Shown here: in pieces, positions 41,807 through 51,528 of the stretch
Position numbering within the stretch: the first letter of the stretch is position 1
Layout of the letters: the number at the start of each line of letters is the position of its first letter
Source: Cyanobium sp. NIES-981
Lineage (GTDB): Bacteria > Cyanobacteriota > Cyanobacteriia > PCC-6307 > Cyanobiaceae
Assembly: GCA_945877595.1 (NCBI GenBank)
Contig: CAMDVN010000006.1
Span: 1 to 64,000, forward strand
Direction: 5' to 3'
Length of the DNA stretch: 64,000 bases
Notes under the pieces: model-generated
Database searches by the model: none
What the model saw: the letters and a program-made list of their open reading frames with translations, nothing else
Told to the model about the DNA's origin: nothing
Translations under genes and position numbers: made by a program

Positions 41807-42580
41807 ATGGCCGGCCACAGCAAATGGGCCCAGATCAAGCGCACCAAAGCGGTGGTCGACGCCAAGCGCGGCGCTGTTTTCACCCGGCTGGGCCGCGAAA
41901 TCATGGTGGCGGCCCGTTCGGGCGGAGACCCTGCCGGCAACTTCCAGCTGCGCACGGCGATTGAAAAGGCCAAGGCGGCCGGGGTCCCCAACGCCAACAT
42001 CGAGCGGGCCGTGGCCAAAGGCTCAGGTCAGGGCCAGGGCCACGGGACACAGTTCGAGGCGGTGCGCTACGAGGGCTATGGCCCCGGTGGCGTGGCTGTG
42101 CTGGTGGAGGCCTTCACCGACAACCGCAACCGCACCGCCGCCGAATTGCGCCTGGCCTTCAACAAACACGGCGGCAAGTTGGGCGAAATCGGCTGCGTGG
42201 GCTACCTGTTTGAACAGCGCTCGGTGGTGAAGCTGGCAACCCCCGACTCCGAAGAGGCCTTGCTGGAATCCCTGCTCAACCTCGATGCGGGTGGTGGGCC
42301 AGAGGTGCTCAGCTACAGCCATGACCCCCTCGACACGTCCGAAGTGCACGGCGCCTACTCCGACCTCGAGGCGTTGCAGGAGGGCCTCAGGATCCAGGGC
42401 CACTGCGTGCGCAGCTGGGAGCACCGCTGGATTCCCCTCACCAGTTGCAGCCTCGACGATGCAGCCATGCTGCAGAGCTGCCTAAGCCTGCTGGATGCCC
42501 TCGAGGGCCTCGATGACGTACGCAGCGTTGCCGCCAACCTTGAGGCCGACGAGAGCCTGCTCAATGCTGTCTTGGACTGA
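41807..42580 (+). CDS. YebC/PmpR family transcriptional/translational regulator
   Basis: [40 protein letters not shown]. Confidence 0.95.
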   Translation: MAGHSKWAQIKRTKAVVDAKRGAVFTRLGREIMVAARSGGDPAGNFQLRTAIEKAKAAGVPNANIERAVAKGSGQGQGHGTQFEAVRYEGYGPGGVAVLVEAFTDNRNRTAAELRLAFNKHGGKLGEIGCVGYLFEQRSVVKLATPDSEEALLESLLNLDAGGGPEVLSYSHDPLDTSEVHGAYSDLEALQEGLRIQGHCVRSWEHRWIPLTSCSLDDAAMLQSCLSLLDALEGLDDVRSVAANLEADESLLNAVLD

Positions 42581-42597
42581 GGGCTTGGATTGAGGGC
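42572..42597. repeat. 13-bp tandem duplication across the yebC stop codon
   Basis: TTGGACTGAGGGC/TTGGATTGAGGGC. Confidence 0.9.
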
Positions 42598-42956
42598 TTG
42601 GCACAGGCCATGCGAGGGCAAACCAGGTGTGCCGACAAAAATGGCCGAGGGAATGGAGCCCACGCTTTAGCCAACGCCTGCCAGCTCAAAGCGCCAGGTC
42701 CAAAGCGCCAATTCGACACCTCACCTCAGAGCTCAACGACGGGAGCTGTCAGGGAGAAGCAGTCTCGCCCAACCCCCAAGCACCCAAGTCAACGATCTCC
42801 ATCGGCTCCGGCCAGCAGACGTGGCTCTGAGTTTGTAGCCAGACAATTCATGCTGCAACTTGCTGAGCCGCGTAGCAAGAACCGCTGCAAAAAAGACAAC
42901 CATCCAGCCCTCTTTCATCAGCTCGCTATGACTTCGGGGCCCCAATCATTCATTTC

Positions 42957-43415
42957 ATGAGGCCGCTTCAAACAGCTCTTGCCATCGGTTTCCTAATGGC
43001 ACCATCTCCACTCTTTGCAGCCACCAATGCTGACATCGATGCCAAAGGCACAGCTCCAACCTTCTGCAATATCAGCAATGAAAAGGCTGGCATTAGCATG
43101 ACTTTAAGCCCCTCAGGGGACGTGCTAGCTGGAAATGGTAAATTCAGCTATGTGGCCAATGGCAACTCCAAAGTTGTCTTGAGTGCCATCAGCCAGGACT
43201 CGCCCACGGGAGCCGCTGAATCCTCCCCAAGCATTGCCTTGGATGACCTGGTGACTAACAGTTCGACCAGTGCCGAAGCAGCAAGTGCTTCATCGGGTGG
43301 CGTCGTCCGCAAGGAAGGTTCAATTACTGCCGCAATCACTCAGAGCAATGACACTCGCCTCTTAACGGCTGGCGACTATGCGCTGAAGGCAACTGCTACT
43401 TGTACGTCGCTCTGA
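42957..43415 (+). CDS. Predicted secreted protein, pilin/spore-coat-U-like architecture
   Basis: Signal peptide ALAIGFLMAPSPLFAA; mature protein with one Cys near each end (TFCNIS, TATCTSL), Ser/Ala/Thr-rich. Confidence 0.55.
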   Translation: MRPLQTALAIGFLMAPSPLFAATNADIDAKGTAPTFCNISNEKAGISMTLSPSGDVLAGNGKFSYVANGNSKVVLSAISQDSPTGAAESSPSIALDDLVTNSSTSAEAASASSGGVVRKEGSITAAITQSNDTRLLTAGDYALKATATCTSL

Positions 43416-43418
43416 TCA

Positions 43419-43844
43419 ATGAAGCGACTTCTTCTGCTTTGTGCAGCACTGTGGTCTGGGCAGGCATCTGCCCAGACTGCTTTTCTAGAAAAACGGGAGT
43501 TCAGTGCCAGAACGGGTACGGTTCGGGTCAAGATGGCCGTTTCGCATACTCGAAAAGGGGCAGTTGAACTGACAGTGCGACTAAAGGGGCCGGGAAAGAA
43601 TGAAGAGACGCCAGGCACCGTATTGGTCAATGACGTCAATATTGTGCCCAGCGAATTCAAAATACCTCCAAACAAGACACGCAAGCTTATGATTACCTTC
43701 CCCGTCCAGGTTGCAACTCGTACTCCTTATTTTGCATGTGTTCTTTATCAGCCTCCGATCGAGCGGATGGAAGGAGACGGTCGACCTGGAGGGTCAATGC
43801 TTTTGGCTACGGAATCTTGCTCGCGATTCTGGGTCAACCCGTGA
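43419..43844 (+). CDS. Predicted periplasmic protein resembling a PapD-type chaperone N-domain
   Basis: Signal peptide LLLLCAALWSGQASAQ; VNDVNIVPSEFKIPPNKTRKLMITFPVQVATRTPYFACVLYQP. Confidence 0.5.
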   Translation: MKRLLLLCAALWSGQASAQTAFLEKREFSARTGTVRVKMAVSHTRKGAVELTVRLKGPGKNEETPGTVLVNDVNIVPSEFKIPPNKTRKLMITFPVQVATRTPYFACVLYQPPIERMEGDGRPGGSMLLATESCSRFWVNP

Positions 43845-44224
43845 TAGCCGGAGAACGGCTCACCTTGGATGACTTTTCAGCCTATCCACCTCAACCCAAG
43901 ATTGAAGTCAATCTCGACGATGGGAGTACATGCTCTGTCACCGATCGCGCCCCACCTACGCTGATATTTTATGGTCGACAGCTGAATAGTGTCGACCAGC
44001 CCTTTGGATCCCAGTCGGGATTAAAAAATGACTTGGGCGGGGGCCTGGCCTTAATGATTCCCCTGGGAGGTACCGGATTTAAGAAATCCTGTAGTGGATT
44101 GCTCCAACTTCAGGAAGGCAGGGCGAAGATCGCCTTGGCGAATCAACTCCATGAAGCTGGGCAGATCAGCGATTCCGACATGAAAAAAATTGTTGCCGGC
44201 TTGCGTCGAGTCTTAGGAATTTAA
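43736..44224 (+). CDS. Predicted secreted protein of unknown function
   Basis: Signal-like GYGILLAILGQPVIA then GERLTLDDFSAYPPQPKIEVN; overlaps the upstream ORF; start uncertain (alternative GTG 43841 overlaps the upstream TGA). Confidence 0.5.
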   Translation: MCSLSASDRADGRRRSTWRVNAFGYGILLAILGQPVIAGERLTLDDFSAYPPQPKIEVNLDDGSTCSVTDRAPPTLIFYGRQLNSVDQPFGSQSGLKNDLGGGLALMIPLGGTGFKKSCSGLLQLQEGRAKIALANQLHEAGQISDSDMKKIVAGLRRVLGI

Positions 44225-44594
44225 TCAAGCATGGTCCACATCGTTGAATGGGTCAGGCAAAAGCCTGTCAAAATCCAAAATTGAATACTTTCTTCGTTCT
44301 GCTGGAAGCAGATTTGCGATGATGAGACAAGGAGCACGCTGGGCTGATCTCTTTCTGTATTCACCACGGGGACCATGCACCGCTCATCCCCGAGGCGTAG
44401 CCATGGCCACCAGGGCTGGGCGGGATCGAAGCGATGGGTGGCGGCAAAAACGACGGAACACGGCGCCAAGTGGCCGCCAATGCCCCGATTGCCGGGGTTC
44501 CCGCTCAGACGGTTCCCACTCAGACGTTGCCAAGCTCGAGACTGTCTTATGCCCTGCTGCAGCGGGGGCTTCAGGGCCCTGGCCCTGGGTGATG

Positions 44595-44633
44595 CGCAGC
44601 GTTGCCGCCAACCTTGGGGTCGGCGAGAGCCTG
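44595..44633. repeat. Duplicated fragment of the yebC 3' end
   Basis: 36/39 identical to 42521-42559, including CGCAGCGTTGCCGCCAACCTTG (22/22). Confidence 0.85.
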
Positions 44634-44726
44634 GCGACTGTCGATCGTGATGGGATCGAACGCAGCGGGAGCCAACCCAGCCACAAACCCAGCTAAACTT
44701 GTTTGTAAAGCGAATTCGCAACCAAT

Positions 44727-45482
44727 TTGACGACCGTCAGCGTCATTACTCCGACAAGATTATTACCAGATCGGCTGGTGATGCTGAGCGAACTGAATCG
44801 CAGCCTTTCAGACAATACCTGCTCTGTCGAACATGTCATCGTGGTTGATGGCAACAGCGTCGACGCCGTTCCCGCAGAGCTGGCGTCCCGGGCAACGATC
44901 ATCGCCACTGCTAGACCAATCGGCCAAGCAGCCGCTCGCAATCTTGGTTTACTCGTCTCCAAGGGCCAGTGGATCACCAGTGCCGACGACGACGACTGGC
45001 TCTATCCCCATTCAATTGATCAACGTCTGAGCGCAATTCAAGCCCAAGATGGCGCCCTTTGGGCGGCGGGTTATTGCACCGATGATGTCAAAAATGATCC
45101 GGAGGTCATGGCCGCCGGGCCCTGCCGGCCCGGGGATGTGTGGCGCGCCTGGCCCACCCCCAACGACAGCATTCCACTGGGTCCCACCACCTTGCTCGTG
45201 GAGGCCAACTTGCTCAAGCGAGTCGGAGGCTGGATGGGCCTACCCCAAGCTGAAGACGTGGGCATGATGATTGCGGTCACCAGTACAGCCCCTGGGGTCC
45301 TAATCGATCGCTACGTCTATCATATTCGCCTTCACCTTGGGCAAATGACCAAGGCAACCTGGTTTGACGATTTAGAACCTCTGTCGCGCCGATCTGCCTG
45401 GGAAAGGGGTCAAGCCATTCTGTCCCAAGCCCAGCATTCAAGGCCCCTGATCGCCGCGGCCAGCCTGTCTTCAAGTCGATGA
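44727..45482 (+). CDS. Glycosyltransferase family 2
   Basis: VSVITPTRLLPDRL, RNLGLLVSKGQWITSADDDDW; TTG start. Confidence 0.75.
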   Translation: MTTVSVITPTRLLPDRLVMLSELNRSLSDNTCSVEHVIVVDGNSVDAVPAELASRATIIATARPIGQAAARNLGLLVSKGQWITSADDDDWLYPHSIDQRLSAIQAQDGALWAAGYCTDDVKNDPEVMAAGPCRPGDVWRAWPTPNDSIPLGPTTLLVEANLLKRVGGWMGLPQAEDVGMMIAVTSTAPGVLIDRYVYHIRLHLGQMTKATWFDDLEPLSRRSAWERGQAILSQAQHSRPLIAAASLSSSR

Positions 45483-46259
45483 GACCACTGGGCCCACTGG
45501 GCCGGGAGCCAGGGCCGCCGCATCCACCACCAAGGTGAGCCTGGGGTGGCTGCGCAGCCAGCTCGCCGGCAACTGTGGCGAGGGGTCTTCGCTCAACAAC
45601 CGGTGCAGCACGGCGGCCTTACTGCGGCCGGTGGCCACCAGCAGCAGCTCACGGGCAGCCAAGATCTCGACCAGCCCCAGGGTGATGGCCTCGGCGGGCA
45701 CCGCCTTGGGATCACCGTGGAAGGCGGCGGCATTTTGCAGGCGAGTGGCCGCACTGAGTTCCACCGGGCGACAGCCCAGCTCTGCCGTGCATGGCGGCTC
45801 ATTGAAGCCCACATGCCCATTGAGACCGATCCCCAACACCTGCAATCCCAGGCCGCCTGAAGCCTGCAGTGCGGCCCCGTAGCGCAGGGCCTCCGCCTCT
45901 GGGCTGGGGCTGAGGCCATCGGGCAGCTGAACCTGCTCGGCCGCCAGGCCCAAGGGCTGCTGCAGGGCCTGGGCCATGGCCTGGGCAAACGAGCCCGGAT
46001 CCCGGGGGGCCAGCCCCACGTACTCATCGAGGTTGAAACTCAACCAGCCTTCCCGTAGGACCTGCCGAGCCGGCGGATCAAGGCGCGCCACCTGGCGCTG
46101 CAAGGCTGCATACACGGGCTCCATGGTGCGGCCGGTGGCGAGCCCCAGAGGCAGCTGGGGCCATCGCTGGCGCGCCTCAAGCAACCGCGAGGCCACCAAC
46201 TCAGCCACACCGGCGGCATCACGGCAGCACAGCAGCGTGAATGGTTCAGCGCCCTGCAT
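45471..46259 (-). CDS. nagB: Glucosamine-6-phosphate deaminase
   Basis: LGLATGRTMEPVYAAL, FNLDEYVGLAPRDPGSFAQ, GIGLNGHVGFNEP; start MQGAEPF at 46259. Confidence 0.88.
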   Translation of the reverse strand: MQGAEPFTLLCCRDAAGVAELVASRLLEARQRWPQLPLGLATGRTMEPVYAALQRQVARLDPPARQVLREGWLSFNLDEYVGLAPRDPGSFAQAMAQALQQPLGLAAEQVQLPDGLSPSPEAEALRYGAALQASGGLGLQVLGIGLNGHVGFNEPPCTAELGCRPVELSAATRLQNAAAFHGDPKAVPAEAITLGLVEILAARELLLVATGRSKAAVLHRLLSEDPSPQLPASWLRSHPRLTLVVDAAALAPGPVGPVVSST

Positions 46260-47808
46260 AGGGTCCCAAGGCGGCGCCGGGATAGTAATGGCTGAGGATC
46301 GCCCCATAATCCAGGCCGCGCAGGGCCATGCCGTAGGCGCCCCACTGGCTCATGCCGATCCCATGGCCATAGCCACGTCCATGGACAAGCAGTGTCACAG
46401 CCCGTTGTGGTGAAGCTGCGGCCACGCGGGGCTCGGAGGACTCAGGGTTGAGTGCTGGGTTGAGCGATGGATTGAGCGCTGGGTTGAGCGATGGATTGAG
46501 GGGTGATGGATTGAGGGGTTCAAGGGCCTCGAGGGGGGGCAAGGCCAGCAGCGGCGGCCGCGAGAGCTCCTCCCCCAGCAGCTCCAGCTGCAGCAGGGTG
46601 CTGCGCAAACCCAGGCGGCTGCGCAGCTGGGCGCCGCTCAACAGCACCATGCCGCGAGGGCCCTCGATCCGCACTTGCCGCACCCGCCCGGAGCTGGTGC
46701 GCTCGAGGATCCTCAGGCGGGTGAGGCCACCGCTCTCCGGAAAGGCCTGGCGCAGCTGATCCGGACCAAACCGCTCCTGCCAGCTGCGCACCGGGCTGGC
46801 GTCATCAAAGTCAGGCACGCTCACGAGGTAAGGCAGCTGCTGGTTCCAGAGCTGGCCGCTGGCTTCGGTGCTGCCGCCGCTGCTGCTGTGGAAGACGGCC
46901 TCGATCAGGCTGCCGGCATGGGTGAGCACCTGGCCCCGGGTGCTGGCCACCGCCTCGCGGGTCGAGGTGGTTTCACCCTCAAGACCGCGGTAAACCTGGC
47001 TACTCACGGTGGCCTGAAGGTCGTAGGCGGCGGCGGGGTTGCGCTTCCGCAGGGCGTAGGTGCGGGCGGCCACCGACTGGGCCCGCAGGGCTGGCTGGGG
47101 CCAGCTCGACGGCATCTCGCTGCCCACCACACTGGCCAAATAGGGCTCCAGGCCCACCCGATTGATGGCCTGGAGCAGGCCGTCATGGAGCCGCACCTCA
47201 AGGCCACCGCGATAACGCCGCAGCTGCGGCCCCAGCATCAGCCCAAAGGCCGCTGCCTCGCCGTCTTCGGGCCCTGGCTGCACTGCCGCTGGAACCACCG
47301 CCAGCCAGAGGCTGCCGGCCAAGACTCCCGCCACCGATGGGCTGTTGGCCGATGGGGCACCGCTGCGCCAGCGAATCCCCTGGCCCACCGACTCCAGCTG
47401 CAGGCGCCCTCCTGGAGCCAGCTCGGCAAGCTGACGGCCATCGGCCCCACTCAAACGCAAGGGCTGAGCTTGGGCTTCAACCACCAGCTGGGGGCCCTGC
47501 TGCAACAGCACCCGTACCTGGGGATCCCCTTCGGCCGCGACAGCCCGCTCCCCCGAGGCCGGCAGCACACCGCCAGCAGCGCTGGCGATCTGGGCCATGG
47601 CGGGCTGGTGCATCAACACGGCCTGGAGCGCCAGGGGCACAGGCATGGACAGCACCAGGAGCCATCGGCTGGGCAACAGCCATCGGCTGGGCAACAGCCA
47701 AGAGCTGGGCAGCAGCCATCGCTGCCTCCCGCAAGAATCTGCGCCCCCCGCTGCCGCCACCTGCTGGTCTCGCCGATCGAAGGTCCATTGTGACCGCCGT
47801 GGCAGCAT
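46246..47808 (-). CDS. SpoIID/LytB domain-containing protein
   Basis: [53 protein letters not shown]. Confidence 0.9.
   Translation of the reverse strand: MLPRRSQWTFDRRDQQVAAAGGADSCGRQRWLLPSSWLLPSRWLLPSRWLLVLSMPVPLALQAVLMHQPAMAQIASAAGGVLPASGERAVAAEGDPQVRVLLQQGPQLVVEAQAQPLRLSGADGRQLAELAPGGRLQLESVGQGIRWRSGAPSANSPSVAGVLAGSLWLAVVPAAVQPGPEDGEAAAFGLMLGPQLRRYRGGLEVRLHDGLLQAINRVGLEPYLASVVGSEMPSSWPQPALRAQSVAARTYALRKRNPAAAYDLQATVSSQVYRGLEGETTSTREAVASTRGQVLTHAGSLIEAVFHSSSGGSTEASGQLWNQQLPYLVSVPDFDDASPVRSWQERFGPDQLRQAFPESGGLTRLRILERTSSGRVRQVRIEGPRGMVLLSGAQLRSRLGLRSTLLQLELLGEELSRPPLLALPPLEALEPLNPSPLNPSLNPALNPSLNPALNPESSEPRVAAASPQRAVTLLVHGRGYGHGIGMSQWGAYGMALRGLDYGAILSHYYPGAALGPYAGR
46445..46519. repeat. 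12-bp in-frame tandem repeats in the SpoIID/LytB gene
   Basis: GGGTTGAGTGCT/GGGTTGAGCGAT/GGATTGAGCGCT/GGGTTGAGCGAT/GGATTGAGGGGT..., encoding (S/A)LNP units. Confidence 0.93.
47656..47727. repeat. 18-bp in-frame tandem repeats in the signal region of the SpoIID/LytB gene
   Basis: CAGGAGCCATCGGCTGGG/CAACAGCCATCGGCTGGG/CAACAGCCAAGAGCTGGG/CAGCAGCCATCGCTGCCT, encoding WLLPSR units. Confidence 0.93.
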
Positions 47809-47828
47809 GCGCCAGAGGCAGTGGGACA

Positions 47829-48797
47829 GTGCAGGTCACCTTTCTGGGTACCAGCTCGGGCGTTCCCACCCGGGGACGCAATGTGTCGGCCGTGGCCCTG
47901 CGGCTTCCCCAGCGCAGCGAGCTGTGGCTGTTTGACTGTGGCGAAGCCACCCAGCACCAGTTTTTGCGCAGTGACCTGCGCGTGAGCCAGCTGAGCCGCA
48001 TTTTTGTCACCCACATGCATGGTGACCACGTGTTTGGCTTGCCAGGCCTACTGGCGAGCCTGGGCCTGGCCGGCACCTGCCAGGGGATCGACCTCTACGG
48101 CCCCGATCCCCTCCGCGATTACCTCGAAGGGGTGTTGCGCACCTCCTCCACCCGTATCGGCTACCCGCTGCGCACCCACCGGGTGCGCCAGGCAGCTAAT
48201 AGCGGAGCCCTGTTGCTCGATGACGGCGACCTCACGGTGCGCTGCACTCCCCTCACCCACCGGGTGCCGGCCTTCGCCTATCGGGTGGATCAGAAACCCA
48301 GGGCGGGCCGATTTGATGTGAAGCAGGCCCGCCAGCTGAACATTCCCCCCGGGCCGATCTATGCCGAGCTCAAGGCCGGCCGCAGCGTCAGCCTCGACGA
48401 CGGCCGCATCATCAACGGCGCCAGTCTCTGCGGGCCCGAGCGGCCCGGGGCCAGCGTCGTGTACTGCACCGACACGGTCTTCTCAGAGGCGGCCGTCGAG
48501 TTGGCCCGCGGCGCCAACCTCCTCATTCACGAGAGCACCTTCTCCCACAGTGAAGCCGAGATGGCGATCGCCCGGCAGCATTCGACCAGCACCATGGCCG
48601 CCCAGACCGCGCTTGAAGCGGGCGTGGAGCAGCTGGTGCTCACCCACCTGAGTCCCCGCTACATGCCGGGAAATCCAATGACCCCCGACGACCTTTTGGC
48701 CGAAGCCCGGGCCATCTTTCCCAACACGATCATCGCCAAGGACTTCCTCTGCGTGGACGTGATTCCCAGTGAACCGGAGGACGACCCGGGGCCCTGA
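47829..48797 (+). CDS. rnz: Ribonuclease Z
   Basis: [41 protein letters not shown] start at 47829 within a longer ORF. Confidence 0.94.
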   Translation: MQVTFLGTSSGVPTRGRNVSAVALRLPQRSELWLFDCGEATQHQFLRSDLRVSQLSRIFVTHMHGDHVFGLPGLLASLGLAGTCQGIDLYGPDPLRDYLEGVLRTSSTRIGYPLRTHRVRQAANSGALLLDDGDLTVRCTPLTHRVPAFAYRVDQKPRAGRFDVKQARQLNIPPGPIYAELKAGRSVSLDDGRIINGASLCGPERPGASVVYCTDTVFSEAAVELARGANLLIHESTFSHSEAEMAIARQHSTSTMAAQTALEAGVEQLVLTHLSPRYMPGNPMTPDDLLAEARAIFPNTIIAKDFLCVDVIPSEPEDDPGP

Positions 48798-48885
48798 TCC
48801 CGCGGCGGCGCCTGCAACAGTTCACGCCATTCGTGTCCGAGGGACCCATCCCCCGTGATACAAAATCCCCGTTAAGGCTTTTACC

Positions 48886-49416
48886 ATGGCCCCTTTCCTC
48901 TCCTCAGTCGCTCGCGCCACCCTTCGAGCCGCCCTTCGCGCGCTGCTGGTGCTTCCCCTGGCGCTTGTGCTCTGCATCGGCTTCGGCGGAGAGGCCCAGG
49001 CGGCCCAGTGGACGACCGAGCAACTCACCGTGCCAGCCACCCCCGACGGCACCCAGGTGACCTTCAGTGAACAGGAGGTCAAGTCGGGACGCAAGCTCTT
49101 CAACAACAGCTGCGGCGAATGCCACGCCGGTGGCATCACCAAAACCAACCAGAACGTGGGGCTCGATCCTGAGACCCTGGCCCTGGCCACTCCGCCCCGC
49201 GACAACATCGAGGCCCTGGTCGACTACATGAAGGACCCCACCTCCTACGACGGTGAATACAGCATCGCCGACGTGCACCCCAGCCTGCGCAGCAGCGACG
49301 TGTACGTGAAGATGCGCGATCTTGACGACGACGACCTCCGCCTGATGGCTGCCTACATCCTCACCGCCCCCAACGTGCAGGGCATTCAGTGGGGCGGTGG
49401 CAAGATTTACTTCTGA
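48886..49416 (+). CDS. psbV: Photosystem II cytochrome c-550
   Basis: Signal peptide, CGECH haem site, C-terminal IQWGGGKIYF. Confidence 0.96.
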   Translation: MAPFLSSVARATLRAALRALLVLPLALVLCIGFGGEAQAAQWTTEQLTVPATPDGTQVTFSEQEVKSGRKLFNNSCGECHAGGITKTNQNVGLDPETLALATPPRDNIEALVDYMKDPTSYDGEYSIADVHPSLRSSDVYVKMRDLDDDDLRLMAAYILTAPNVQGIQWGGGKIYF

Positions 49417-49521
49417 TCCCACCAGGCCGATCCCTCCAGGCCTGGGATCAGGACAGGAAGGACCTGATCAGATCGTTCTTGGACGTCGTTCCTTGAGCGT
49501 CATGCTCCAATCACCACCTGG

Positions 49522-49554
49522 GAGGATTCCGATTTAATCGGAATCCTCTTTTTT
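49522..49554 (+). terminator. Strong intrinsic terminator downstream of psbV
   Basis: GAGGATTCCGATT-T-AATCGGAATCCTC followed by TTTTTT. Confidence 0.93.
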
Positions 49555-49954
49555 ATGGGAGATTTCTGCCCCCCAGCGCCGGTGGTGCGGCGTTGCCCGG
49601 CTCCAGGGAGGCAGGCTGCTTGCTGTACCACCACTCCTGCAGGGCCGAATCCAGCCGTTGCGGAAACAAGGTGATCACCGTGCGGGTGGGGCGATAGCCA
49701 GGCTGAAGCAGCTCCACGGCGTAGGAGGGGCATCGGCGCGAGGCCAGGTCCGGCACAAAGCGGCGGCCAATGCGCCGCCAGCTCGGCTCCTTGCTGCGCC
49801 AGGCCAACCGGCAACACGGCCAGGGCAGCTCTTCGCGGTCAAACAGGCGGCAACATGGCCCCAGCACCCGATAGCTGTATTGGCCCCCGGGGCTGGTGTG
49901 CTCGCTACCGGGATCGAGCAAGGCTTGCACCTGAGATGGGGCCAGAGGGGGCAT
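49553..49954 (-). CDS. Conserved Cys-containing hypothetical protein
   Basis: 133 aa MPPLAPSQVQALLDPGSEHTSPGGQYSYRVLGPCCRLFDREELPWPCCRLAWRSKEPSWRRIGRRFVPD. Confidence 0.6.
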   Translation of the reverse strand: MPPLAPSQVQALLDPGSEHTSPGGQYSYRVLGPCCRLFDREELPWPCCRLAWRSKEPSWRRIGRRFVPDLASRRCPSYAVELLQPGYRPTRTVITLFPQRLDSALQEWWYSKQPASLEPGNAAPPALGGRNLP

Positions 49955-50125
49955 GAAAAAGCCACCCCGAAAGGTGGCAGAAAACTGAATGGATAGCAAG
50001 GCTGCTGGATTTCAGGGCTGACGAGCAGCCGGTTGCAGGGCTGACGGGTAGCCGGATTCCAGGGCTGAGCTGAGCGAGCGGCTGGATTGGCTGGAAGGGC
50101 CCTAACGGGCCCCGCCAACGCCAAC

Positions 50126-50425
50126 TCAATAAAGCTCTTCTTCGGCGTGGGTCTTGATGGTGCAGTCGCTGGTGGGGTAGGCCACGCAGGTCAGCACAAA
50201 ACCGGCCTCGATCTGGTCGTCGTCGAGGAAGCTCTGATCCGACTGATCCACTGTGCCAGCCGTGATCTTGCCGGCGCAGGTGGAGCAAGCACCGGCGCGG
50301 CAAGAGTAGGGGAGGTCAATGCCCTGCTCCTCAGCGGCATCGAGGATGTACTGGTCGTCAGGAACCTCGATGGTCTTGTTGAGGCCTTCGCTCTCGTTGA
50401 TGAGGGTGACCTTGTAGGAAGCCAT
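50126..50425 (-). CDS. petF: [2Fe-2S] ferredoxin
   Basis: [62 protein letters not shown]. Confidence 0.97.
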   Translation of the reverse strand: MASYKVTLINESEGLNKTIEVPDDQYILDAAEEQGIDLPYSCRAGACSTCAGKITAGTVDQSDQSFLDDDQIEAGFVLTCVAYPTSDCTIKTHAEEELY

Positions 50426-50556
50426 GAAAGAGATTGGGGCTCACAGGCACCCGGAAGCCGGGCCTGCAGGACCCGCCTTTCATACATCCTCCGCAGGCCT
50501 TTCCCGTCGATTTCGAGGGCGGAGCCCGGGAAGGCCAATCAAAGCCTGATCACAGA

Positions 50557-51528
50557 TCAGCGTGCCTTATGTAACACGAGCAGCCCCCAGCGCCCCTGCT
50601 CGGCAGCCAGATCGGCCTGCCAGCCCTCGGCGGCCAGCACCTGCTGCAGGCCTTCGGCCTGGTCCACCAGCAGGCCACTCAGCAGCCCCACGCCATCTGG
50701 AGCCAGCAGGGCAGAAAACGTGGGGCAGAGCGCCTCGATCACGGGCGCCAGGATGTTGCAGAGGAGCAGATCTGCCGGCTGCCCCTCCAACAGCTCAGCC
50801 AGCCGCTCGGCTGAGCCCAGATCGAGCCGGATCGGGCCCACGTTCTCCAACTCGTAGCCATTGAGGCTGGCGTTGTGGGCCGTGGCCCGCACGGCCAGGG
50901 GGTCGCTGTCGACCGCCATCAGGCTGGCGGCCCCTAGGCGCAGCGCTCCCAGCCCCAAGATGCCGCTGCCGCAGCCCAGATCGGCGGCCCGCAAGCCCGC
51001 CAGGCTGCCGCCGTGGCGCTCCGCCTCCACCTCGAGCGCCTCCAGGCAGAGCCGCGTGGTGGGGTGACTACCGGTGCCAAACGCACTGCCTGGATCAATG
51101 GTCAACACCAACCGATCGGCATAGTCAGGCGGGCACTCCAGCCAGGCCGGCAACGCCAGAAAGCGCTGTCCAATGGGATCAGGCTGCCAGTGCTGTTTCC
51201 AGCTCAGGCTCCAGTCTTCTTCTTCTTGTCGACTCCAGCTGATCGGCGGCAGGGTGAGCCCGAAGGGCTCGGCCAGCGGAGCCAGGGCCCGTTCCAATTC
51301 GCTGCGCTGATCAGCCGGCCAGTCGATCGCCGGCAGCCACGCCAACAGCTGGCGCTTCTCGGGGGCCTCCGGGTGGTGTTCGAGGGCCACGCGATGGATG
51401 CCGAGTTGGGGCAGCTTCCACAGCAGAGAGTCCTCGAGCTCCAACGGAGCAGCCATCTGCAACCGCCACCAGGCGCGATCGGCGTTGCCCGCCGATGGGG
51501 CCGCCGATGGGGCGGCAGTCCCGCTCAC
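50557..51528 (-). CDS. prmA: Ribosomal protein L11 methyltransferase
   Basis: IDPGSAFGTGSHPTTRLCLEAL, DLGCGSGILGLGAL, LLLCNILAPVI. Confidence 0.94.
   Translation of the reverse strand: MSGTAAPSAAPSAGNADRAWWRLQMAAPLELEDSLLWKLPQLGIHRVALEHHPEAPEKRQLLAWLPAIDWPADQRSELERALAPLAEPFGLTLPPISWSRQEEEDWSLSWKQHWQPDPIGQRFLALPAWLECPPDYADRLVLTIDPGSAFGTGSHPTTRLCLEALEVEAERHGGSLAGLRAADLGCGSGILGLGALRLGAASLMAVDSDPLAVRATAHNASLNGYELENVGPIRLDLGSAERLAELLEGQPADLLLCNILAPVIEALCPTFSALLAPDGVGLLSGLLVDQAEGLQQVLAAEGWQADLAAEQGRWGLLVLHKAR

Noticed and set aside
42598-42960. 120-aa plus-strand ORF after yebC
   Set aside because: No domain, signal or plausible conservation by eye; likely chance ORF at the edge of the unusual interval.
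44244-44696. 150-aa plus-strand ORF containing VMRSVAANLGVGESL
   Set aside because: The recognisable part is the duplicated yebC fragment; the rest has no coding signature, so it is treated as debris rather than a gene.
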